Shown here in pieces: positions 57,079 to 64,000 of a stretch of DNA of 64,000 bases. Position 1 is the stretch's first letter. Each line of letters starts with the position of its first letter. Position numbers and translations under genes: made by a program. A model generated the notes under the pieces. It saw only the letters and a program-made list of their open reading frames with translations, did no database searches and was not told the origin of the DNA. This stretch comes from Desulfovibrio sp. Its GTDB lineage: Bacteria > Desulfobacterota > Desulfovibrionia > Desulfovibrionales > Desulfovibrionaceae. The DNA lies in NCBI GenBank assembly GCA_031271265.1, contig JAISWB010000096.1, forward strand, positions 39,621 to 103,620, given 5' to 3'.

Positions 57079-57903
57079 TTATTGCCGGATTTTGGCCCGC
57101 CTGTTCTGCACATAGGCATCCCGGACGGACGCATACGGATCGACTGCGCCCAGCTTGAGTTGATCGTACATATCAAGAATCTGATCCAGGTTGTTGACGA
57201 CCTCAAGTGCCGACAGGCCCAGGCCGAGTTGCCACGGATCGTCGATCCAGGTGGTGGGGCTGAGCAGGTAGTCGCCGCCCAGACCGACAGTGTCGCGCAG
57301 TGTTTTCGGTCCCAGCAGCGGCCAGACAAGGTACAGCCCCTCGCCTATTCCCCATACGCCCATGGTCTGTCCGGTATCTTCGTCGCTGACGGGCACGACC
57401 GTTTCCAGTTTTTCGGCCGGGTTGAACAGTCCGCCGAGGCCGGCGGTGGTGTTGAATATGAAACGCGACATTTCCACGCCGGCCGCCAGCGGTTTGCCCT
57501 GCAACAGGTTGTTTGTGAAACGCACCGGGAAATTCAGGTTGTAGAAGAAGTTGGAAATGCCCTTGCGCATGAATTCCGGTGTGACAAAAGTATAGCCCGC
57601 GGACAGGGGCCGGGCCGCATGCTCCAGAATCACGTCGTTGATCACGAAAAAAGCACGGTTCACAGGCTCCAGGGGGTCGGCGATGATCCGCCCGACCTGG
57701 TCAGCATAGGCGTCGTCTTCGTCCAGGGAAGGCAGATGGTCGCTGCCGGCAACGCGCCCGCCTTCCCCGGACGTCTCGTAGGTGTCCTGGTCCGGCGCCA
57801 GCAGCTTCGCCCCGAAGGGAAACTCCGCAGCGCAGGCGTCCCGGCCGGGAACAGGCAACAGGAGCAACAGGGATACGGCGACAATAATTTTGAGCATCGA
57901 CAT
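57079..57903 (-). CDS. mlaA: MlaA (VacJ) family lipid-asymmetry protein
   Basis: DPLEPVNRAFFVINDVILEHAARPLSAGYTFVTPEFMRKGISNFFYNLNFPVRFTNNLLQGK. Confidence 0.93.
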   Translation of the reverse strand: MSMLKIIVAVSLLLLLPVPGRDACAAEFPFGAKLLAPDQDTYETSGEGGRVAGSDHLPSLDEDDAYADQVGRIIADPLEPVNRAFFVINDVILEHAARPLSAGYTFVTPEFMRKGISNFFYNLNFPVRFTNNLLQGKPLAAGVEMSRFIFNTTAGLGGLFNPAEKLETVVPVSDEDTGQTMGVWGIGEGLYLVWPLLGPKTLRDTVGLGGDYLLSPTTWIDDPWQLGLGLSALEVVNNLDQILDMYDQLKLGAVDPYASVRDAYVQNRRAKIRQ

Positions 57904-58526
57904 CAGCTCCCTGTTTTGCCGGCCGCGATTTCTTCGGTCTTTTGCCGGATCATGCGGACCAGCGTGTCGACATCGTCTTTGTCCAGAATCGACTGAAACT
58001 GCGAACGGTAATTTTGCACCAGGCTGACGCCTTCAATGATGACGTCGTATATCAGCCAGCGGTCGGCCTTCAGCATGCGGTAAGCCACCGGGACGGCTTT
58101 ACCGTCGCTTTCCACAACAGTCTGTATTTCCACCTTGTCGCCCTTGGTGCTCGCCGTTTCCCCGGTGTAGGTAATCTTTTCACCGTCGTAGCCGTCCATG
58201 CTGTGCAGGTAGCGCGCCCGCAAAAGGTCTTCAAAGGCTGTCTTGAACTGTGCTTTCTGCTCCGGAGTGAAGCTTTTCCATTTCGGACCCACCGTGCGCA
58301 TGGAAAGTTCGTCGAAGCTGAAGAGCTGCTTGATGATTCTTTCAATGTTCGCAAGTACGGGTTGACGGGTAGCCGGATCGCGCATTGCGGGCTTTTTCAG
58401 TTCCGTCAGAACCTGGTTGATCGTGTTTTCCAAGGCGTCGCGCGCTTCGGAGGCGGCGGCGGGGGCGGCAAAGAGGCAGGTCAGGCACAGCACCGCGGCC
58501 GCAATGACAGTGAAACGAGGCATCAT
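57903..58526 (-). CDS. mlaC: MlaC family phospholipid-binding protein
   Basis: FSFDELSMRTVGPKWKSFTPEQKAQFKTAFEDLLRARYLHSMDGY, VPVAYRMLKADRWLIYDVIIEGVSLVQNYRSQF. Confidence 0.92.
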   Translation of the reverse strand: MMPRFTVIAAAVLCLTCLFAAPAAASEARDALENTINQVLTELKKPAMRDPATRQPVLANIERIIKQLFSFDELSMRTVGPKWKSFTPEQKAQFKTAFEDLLRARYLHSMDGYDGEKITYTGETASTKGDKVEIQTVVESDGKAVPVAYRMLKADRWLIYDVIIEGVSLVQNYRSQFQSILDKDDVDTLVRMIRQKTEEIAAGKTGS

Positions 58527-58969
58527 TTTACACCTCCGAAAACATATTTGCTGATCAGGGCTTCAAGGTCCACCGCGGATTCGGTTTCCGTCACCTCACC
58601 GCCGGGCTGCAGCGCGACGGAAGAGCCGCCGGGCGAGATGCTGACGAATTTGTCGCCTATCAGCCCGCTGGTTTTTACGGATGCTATGGAGTCGTCGCTC
58701 AGTTCAATGCCTTTGTCAATCAACAGCGAAACCGAAGCCCCGTAGTTTTTGTTCAGGCTGATCCCGGCGACCCTGCCCACGCGCACGCCGGCGATTTCAA
58801 CTGCCGCACCGGGCTTGAGCCCGGCGACGGAACTGAAGCCCGCGGTCAGCGTGTAGCCGTCGTTGCCGAATACCTCCATTTTTCCGAGCTTTACCGTCAT
58901 GTAGGTCAGGCAGAGCAGACCGACGAACATGAACAAGCCTACTGAAAATTCACGCGAGTATTTGTTCAC
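58523..58969 (-). CDS. mlaD: MlaD (MCE domain) protein
   Basis: YTLTAGFSSVAGLKPGAAVEIAGVRVGRVAGISL, IASVKTSGLIGDKFVSISPGG. Confidence 0.93.
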   Translation of the reverse strand: MNKYSREFSVGLFMFVGLLCLTYMTVKLGKMEVFGNDGYTLTAGFSSVAGLKPGAAVEIAGVRVGRVAGISLNKNYGASVSLLIDKGIELSDDSIASVKTSGLIGDKFVSISPGGSSVALQPGGEVTETESAVDLEALISKYVFGGVK

Positions 58970-59100
58970 CGGGCCTTCCTCCGGGCTGTGCCGTCACAAG
59001 AGGCACAACGCTTTGCAATCATTGAATATCGTAAGTTACATGGGGCGCCGCCCTTACAAGGCTGGGGCCGCCTGCCGCGCAAGTTTACTGAATACCGTGT

Positions 59101-59925
59101 CTAAAAACCGAGGGCCTCATGCATGAGCCTGCGTGTTTCTTCGGCCAGTTGCAGGCGCGGGTCGTCGGCCTGCCCGGCCTGCGGGGGCGAACGGTCCATA
59201 AAGCTGCGCAGGTAGGGATCGTCCGCGTTTGCCAGCCCTTCAAGGCTGCCCGCATAGGCGATGCCGCCGTTGTGCAGGACAACCACGATGTCGGCTATGT
59301 TTTTGACCGAGGCCATGTCGTGGCTGACCGACACGATGGTCATGTTCGTAAAACGCGTCTTCATGTCCAGCAGCAGTTCGTCCATCTGCGCCGCGCTGAT
59401 GGGGTCGAGGCCGGAGGTCGGCTCGTCGCAGAGCAGCAGGGGGGGGTCGGTGACCAGAGCGCGGGCCAGGCCGGCGCGTTTTTTCATGCCGCCGGACAAT
59501 TCCGAGGGATAATAGTCGGCAAAATCGGCCAACCCCACCAGGGCCAGCTTGTGCAGAACGATTTCCCGGACTGCGGCCGGGAGAAGCCTCGTGTGTTCTG
59601 TGAGCGGCAACGCCGTGTTTTCCGCCACCGTAAGCTGTCCGAGCAGTGCGCCGTCCTGAAAAAGCACGCCCATGCGCCTGCGCGCCGCGCGCAGCTCCTT
59701 GTCCGGAAGGGAGAAAAGGTCGTTGCCGCCGAGCAGTATCCGGCCGCGCAGGGGTTTTGCCAGCCCTATGATATGGCGCAACATGGTGGTCTTGCCCCCG
59801 CCGGAACCGCCGAGGACCGCGCTGATGCGCCCGCCCGGAAAAACCACGGAAATATCGTCCAGGATGACGGTATCGCCGTACCCCATGCCGACGCTTTGAA
59901 ATTCTATGTCCCAGGGCCGTTCCAT
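59101..59925 (-). CDS. mlaF: MlaF ABC ATPase
   Basis: VLGGSGGGKTTMLRHIIGLAKP, LSGGMKKRAGLARALVTDPPLLLCDEPTSGLDPISA. Confidence 0.94.
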   Translation of the reverse strand: MERPWDIEFQSVGMGYGDTVILDDISVVFPGGRISAVLGGSGGGKTTMLRHIIGLAKPLRGRILLGGNDLFSLPDKELRAARRRMGVLFQDGALLGQLTVAENTALPLTEHTRLLPAAVREIVLHKLALVGLADFADYYPSELSGGMKKRAGLARALVTDPPLLLCDEPTSGLDPISAAQMDELLLDMKTRFTNMTIVSVSHDMASVKNIADIVVVLHNGGIAYAGSLEGLANADDPYLRSFMDRSPPQAGQADDPRLQLAEETRRLMHEALGF

Positions 59926-59928
59926 GAT

Positions 59929-60750
59929 CTACAGCAGGAAAGAGGTGAGTACATAGTCGGCCGCGAGCAGCAGGATGCAGGAAAGCACCACCGCCGACGT
60001 CGTGGCGTTGCCGACGGCCTCCGCTCCCATGCCGTCGTCGCGCGTGTGCGCGAAATAGCCCTTGCAGCAACATACGGTGACGACGATCAGGGCAAAGACC
60101 AGGGATTTGCCCAGGCAACCGCTCACGTCCGCCCAGCGCACGCTGCTCCCGATACGGGAAAAATACACCCCCCCGCTCATGCCCAGCATGAGCACTCCCG
60201 TGGCATAGCCTCCGAGTATGCCGACCGTGCTGAAAATCGAGGTCAGCAGGGGAAAGGTGATCAGGGAGGCCGTTATGCGCGGGGCGACAAGGTAGCCCAT
60301 GGGGTCGATGTCCATGACTTCAAGGGCGTCGATCTGGTCGCCGATGCGCATGACGCCGATTTCCGCAGCCATGGCCGAGCCGGCCCGGCCCGTGACCATG
60401 ATGGCCGTCAGCACCGGCGCAAGCTCGCGCACAAGGCTCAGGGCAACGGCCGAACCGAGAAAGCCTTCCGCGCCGAACATGCTCAGGGTGTAGTAGCCCT
60501 GCAGACCCAGCACCATGCCCGTAAACAGGCCGATGAAAACAATAAGGAACATGGAGCCGGCACCGATAACGCGTATCTGGCGCAGTACCTTGGGTAACTG
60601 AGTGCGGGAACTGAACATGCGCCTGATACCGCGCGCCAGGAAGATGCCCATGGCTCCCGTTTCGCACAGGAACAGCACGCCCGCCCGGCCGAGAGCACGC
60701 AACAGGGAAGCGGCGGAATTCAGCGAAGGCGCGTTTGTTTTGTCCGGCAT
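59929..60750 (-). CDS. mlaE: MlaE permease
   Basis: GMVLGLQGYYTLSMFGAEGFLGSAVALSLVRELAPVLTAIMVTGRAGSAMAAEIGVMRIGDQIDALEVM. Confidence 0.95.
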   Translation of the reverse strand: MPDKTNAPSLNSAASLLRALGRAGVLFLCETGAMGIFLARGIRRMFSSRTQLPKVLRQIRVIGAGSMFLIVFIGLFTGMVLGLQGYYTLSMFGAEGFLGSAVALSLVRELAPVLTAIMVTGRAGSAMAAEIGVMRIGDQIDALEVMDIDPMGYLVAPRITASLITFPLLTSIFSTVGILGGYATGVLMLGMSGGVYFSRIGSSVRWADVSGCLGKSLVFALIVVTVCCCKGYFAHTRDDGMGAEAVGNATTSAVVLSCILLLAADYVLTSFLL

Positions 60751-60784
60751 GGTATCCCTTTATTACAGCAGGCGAAAAATATTT

Positions 60785-60860
60785 CAAACTTTTCGCTGCG
60801 GAACGCCCGGCGAAAAAGGCGGTTTCCGCATCGCTCACGCTGCCTTCGACGGCGTGCCGG
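60785..60860. repeat. Family C repeat copy (C1)
   Basis: aaacttttcgctgcgg...cggcgaaaaaggcggtttccgc...ctcacgctgccttcgacggcg; matches 63909-63980. Confidence 0.55.
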
Positions 60861-60994
60861 ACGCTTGTCCGGCGCTTACCCGGATCAAGGAAAGTACTCC
60901 GAGTAATGCAGGCTTTGCATGTGCCCGCCGCAAAGCTGCTCTCAGCGCTTATCGGCAATCCTGAAAATTTCCTAAGATGCAAAAGCAACTAAAG

Positions 60995-62167
60995 TCAAAT
61001 ACTTTTGCGTTCTTCCAGCAAACATTCCACTCGATCCATGAAGGCGTCCAGACCGCATGCTGCGCCCGGCGGCGGGTTGAACCCGGCGGGAGGCGGTTTT
61101 CCGAGCAGGAGCCTGATGCGCCGCACCAGTTCCCCGACGTCTGCCGGGTCCTCCAATACCGCATCCCTGTCCAGAAAGAAGGAGGCGCCGTCGGCGGAAC
61201 TGCTCAGAGTCCGGCATCCCGATGCCAGGGCTTCGAGTACGGCATTGGAGCAGGCATCGTAAAATGTAGGGAGGACGAAAAGGTCCAGCGCCCGATAAAA
61301 AGCGGGCATATCCTCCGTTTTTCCCATAAAGACGACGCGCCGCTCAATTCCAAGGGCACGGGCCGGATCCAGATAGGAGGCCGCTTTTCTGCCGCCCGCC
61401 GTCAGAAGCAGGACATTGTCCGGCAGCAGGGCCGTTGCCCGTATCAGCCTGTCCACGCCTTTGAGCCGGAAATTGGTGGATGCGGTGCCGATCAGGATAT
61501 ATTCGTCGGGGTTGTCCGCGAGGTGCGGAGCATACCTGCGGAGCAGGGCGCGGCGGGCCTCACTGCGCTCCGCCGGTGAAGGGGGCCGAAAACGCGCGGG
61601 GTCCGGCCTGTTGTAGACCACGGCAACCTTGTCCGGGTCCAGGGCGGGATACGCCGACAAAAGTTGCTCCCGCGTCAGGTCGGAAACGGCAATGACCCGG
61701 CTTTCCGGTCCGAAAGCACGGCGCTCCAGAAACAGGATCAACAGGTTGGACGGCGACAGCCGGCGGAGGACGGTTTTCAGCGCACGCCGGTAACCGGAGG
61801 GAACAGCCCGTTCCGATTGTTTTCGGAAAATCTTCAGCGGTCCCCCGCCCATGCGGATCAGATCCTGGCGCAGACTTTTGCCGAGGCCGACGGTAAGGTC
61901 GTAGGCGCCTTTCGCGCGCAACCGCTCCGCCCGTACCAGGAAACAAAGCATCTTGAACAGACGGAAGCCGGGCGGGCGCCCGGTACTGATGACGCGCACC
62001 CCCGGCGGCGCCGGCGCCTCCTGCCGGGAACAGATGAAATCCACGCTGTACCCCCGGCCCGCCAGCCCCTCCGCCAGACGGTACCCGAACTGTTCAACGC
62101 CGCCGTACAGGGAAAAACGCGGCAGAAGAACGGCTATGCGGGCGTGCTTCGCGGCGGACGGAGGCAT
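60995..62167 (-). CDS. GT4 glycosyltransferase (WaaG-like)
   Basis: FSLYGGVEQFGYRLAEGLAGRGY, NFRLKGVDRLIRATALL, FVLPTFYDACSNAVLEALASGC; start at ATG 62167 chosen. Confidence 0.82.
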   Translation of the reverse strand: MPPSAAKHARIAVLLPRFSLYGGVEQFGYRLAEGLAGRGYSVDFICSRQEAPAPPGVRVISTGRPPGFRLFKMLCFLVRAERLRAKGAYDLTVGLGKSLRQDLIRMGGGPLKIFRKQSERAVPSGYRRALKTVLRRLSPSNLLILFLERRAFGPESRVIAVSDLTREQLLSAYPALDPDKVAVVYNRPDPARFRPPSPAERSEARRALLRRYAPHLADNPDEYILIGTASTNFRLKGVDRLIRATALLPDNVLLLTAGGRKAASYLDPARALGIERRVVFMGKTEDMPAFYRALDLFVLPTFYDACSNAVLEALASGCRTLSSSADGASFFLDRDAVLEDPADVGELVRRIRLLLGKPPPAGFNPPPGAACGLDAFMDRVECLLEERKSI

Positions 62168-62174
62168 TGTCCGG

Positions 62175-62299
62175 TCAGAACATGCGGGCGGTGTTCTTGC
62201 CGCCGTGCTTTGCCGTATACAGCGCCATGTCGGAACTCCTTCAGAACATGCGGACGGTGTTCTTGCCGCCGTGCTTTGCCGCATACAGCGCCATGTCGG
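62175..62299 (-). repeat. 66-bp-period duplication of the GGDEF gene 3' end
   Basis: 62175-62233 and 62241-62299 match at 57 of 59 positions; each carries the TGA stop. Confidence 0.95.
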
Positions 62300-63161
62300 C
62301 CCTGCGGATACACTCGTCGATGTCTTCCCCGTGCCGGTACAGCGTACAGCCGACACTGACGGTGAACATGGGCAGGGCGGGATCGACGACCGTCTCGGAC
62401 GTTTTTTTTCTGAGCTTTTCCGCAACGGTCAGAAGCTGCTCCTCGGTCGCGCCGGGGATCGCCAGGATAAACTCTTCTCCGCCGTAACGGCCGATGATGT
62501 CCTCCTGGCGCAGGTTGGCCGGCAACAGGTCGCCCAGCGCGCAAAGCACCTGGTCTCCCGCCTGATGACCGTATGTGTCGTTGATGCGCTTGAAATTGTC
62601 CACATCAAGCATGATCAGCGCAAGGCTTTTGCCCGTTTCACGCGCGCCTGCCGTCTTCTCTTCCAGTTGTTCCCTGAAGGCCGCCCTGTTCAGGAGTCTG
62701 GTCAGGCCGTCGGTACTCGCTTTTTGCTTGTAGCGCGTGATGTCGTTTTGCATCGCTTCGCGTTCCAGCAGCACCGTTCTTGCCTTGCGCAGCATCTCCC
62801 GCCGCCGGGCATAGCTCTCCGTGAGCAGGCGCACGGTTACGGCCTGCGTGTCCCCGTAACATACGGCTTCGGCCGTCAGAGCCTGGTTGTGCCCGCAAAG
62901 GTCGTCCTCTTCCCAACTGCCGGACGAGATGACACCGCTTTCGCCGGAGGCGAAAAATTCTTCCGCGGATTCATAAAAAAAACTCAGCATCTCCGATCGT
63001 TGCCACGGCGTATTGCAGCGGCCGCCCGGACCGGGCGGAAACAGTTCGTCATAAAAAGCGGGGGGAATGTCGATGAGGCGGTATTCTCCCGGAGCCGTCC
63101 GTTGCAGGACAGCCACATCCATGGCCTTGAGAATATCCGCCGCGATGCGTTCACTGCTCAT
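62241..63161 (-). CDS. GGDEF domain diguanylate cyclase
   Basis: ASTDGLTRLLNRAAFREQLEE, LIMLDVDNFKRINDTYGHQAGD, DIIGRYGGEEFILAIP. Confidence 0.93.
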   Translation of the reverse strand: MSSERIAADILKAMDVAVLQRTAPGEYRLIDIPPAFYDELFPPGPGGRCNTPWQRSEMLSFFYESAEEFFASGESGVISSGSWEEDDLCGHNQALTAEAVCYGDTQAVTVRLLTESYARRREMLRKARTVLLEREAMQNDITRYKQKASTDGLTRLLNRAAFREQLEEKTAGARETGKSLALIMLDVDNFKRINDTYGHQAGDQVLCALGDLLPANLRQEDIIGRYGGEEFILAIPGATEEQLLTVAEKLRKKTSETVVDPALPMFTVSVGCTLYRHGEDIDECIRRADMALYAAKHGGKNTVRMF

Positions 63162-63170
63162 CTCGGCTGC

Positions 63171-63665
63171 CTACAGCATGGCCTCGGCCAGGGTCCGGAA
63201 GGATTCTTCGACGGATTGGCCGGTTTTGGCGCAGGTGGCGAAGGTTGTGAGCCCTTCGTCGTTGCGCAGCCTGTCCACATCGTCGCGCGTCACCTGCCAG
63301 TCGGGAGCGAGGTCCGCTTTGTTGATGAGCAGACAGTGGGGTATGGGGCCGGTCACATCCAGAGCCGTCGAGCGCAGTTGGAGCGCCGCGTCCAGGGTAT
63401 CGCGCCGCGTGCCGTCGGCAACGAGAAAAAAGCCCATTGCCCCGCGCAGATACGAAATGTTGACATCCGTAAACGCATCACGTCCTTCCATATCCCAGAG
63501 AACCAAATTCATCTCGACGCCGTTCATCTCAATGATTTTTTTGCTGATCTTGACGCCTACCGTGGTCAGGTAGTCATCGGAGAATATGGAATACACGTAC
63601 TGTTTGACCAGAGAGGTTTTACCGACGGCAAAGGCGCCGAGCATACATATTTTCTTGGTGAGCAT
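63171..63665 (-). CDS. Ras/Rab-like small GTPase
   Basis: GAFAVGKTSLVKQYV (G1), LWDMEGRD (divergent G3), LLINKADL (G4), CAK (G5). Confidence 0.8.
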   Translation of the reverse strand: MLTKKICMLGAFAVGKTSLVKQYVYSIFSDDYLTTVGVKISKKIIEMNGVEMNLVLWDMEGRDAFTDVNISYLRGAMGFFLVADGTRRDTLDAALQLRSTALDVTGPIPHCLLINKADLAPDWQVTRDDVDRLRNDEGLTTFATCAKTGQSVEESFRTLAEAML

Positions 63666-63799
63666 GACCGTCTCCGGAAAAAAACCGGGCGCGAATCGCG
63701 CAGGCGCACGCTGTATACGCCGGCTCAAAAAATATGGCAAGCACGCGCCGCGGTAGAGAACAAAATCACATCCCGCTGCGGCACTGTCTCGGGAACGTC

Positions 63800-63824
63800 A
63801 AAAGCCCCGGTGACGGGGCTTTTT
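63800..63824. terminator. Bidirectional intrinsic terminator
   Basis: AAAAGCCCCGgtgaCGGGGCTTTTT. Confidence 0.8.
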
Positions 63825-63908
63825 CACGCGCGGTGCGCGGCGCGGCCTACAGGCTTTCTTTCAGCGCCTTATTATACGCAGCATCTTACTGATATCCGCA
63901 TTGAAAAG

Positions 63909-63985
63909 TAAACTTTTCCCTGCGGAGGATCGTCAGCCGAAAAGCGTGGTTTTCGGCTGACTCACGCCGCTTCGCGGCGATATCA
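63909..63985. repeat. Family C repeat copy (C2) with adjacent hairpins
   Basis: 12-bp stem GTCAGCCGAAAA/TTTTCGGCTGAC (63932-63943/63950-63961) then CGCCGC-TTC-GCGGCG. Confidence 0.6.
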
Positions 63986-64000
63986 GCCTAACGGCTGCTG

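Noticed and set aside
1-64000. CRISPR arrays, tRNA or rRNA genes, transposases, integrases, phage genes
   Set aside because: None recognised by reading; the direct repeats found are contiguous or degenerate and lack the repeat-spacer pattern of CRISPR

Overview
GC-rich bacterial chromosome segment. The gene content (PxxKW cysteine-rich protein, flagellar/c-di-GMP genes, sigma54 regulator) suggests a Desulfovibrionaceae-like genome; this is inferred, not searched. Coding content: the tail of a BKACE (beta-keto acid cleavage) gene with a 3-hydroxyacyl-CoA dehydrogenase, a short-chain fatty acid transporter and a sigma54 activator; greA and exonuclease III; two FIST-domain paralogues around a hybrid histidine kinase; a flgBC-fliEFGHI operon; thiC; an ABC importer operon with cysK and a formylglycine-generating-enzyme-like gene; ABC-F, M23 and M16 peptidase genes; a NtrY-like kinase with DUF4390 and HD-GYP; pyk, HU, MinD, GGDEF, prfB (with programmed frameshift), lnt, corC, PilZ and M20 genes; a dual-ABC ATPase, PHP phosphatase and ComFB; an mla operon; a GT4 glycosyltransferase, a GGDEF protein and a Ras-like GTPase. 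The most unusual signal is non-coding and architectural. (1) Gene 3' ends are locally re-duplicated downstream at four loci (three with a 66-bp period, one with 71 bp), and some copies supply the start codon or a coupled mini-ORF for the next gene. (2) Several proteins carry in-frame minisatellite-like repeats (12, 15, 45 and ~75 bp periods). (3) There are at least three families of dispersed intergenic repeats, one ending in a Shine-Dalgarno/leader motif that sits exactly at several gene starts. No tRNA, rRNA, CRISPR array or transposase was seen. All product names come from reading the translations; no database search was run.
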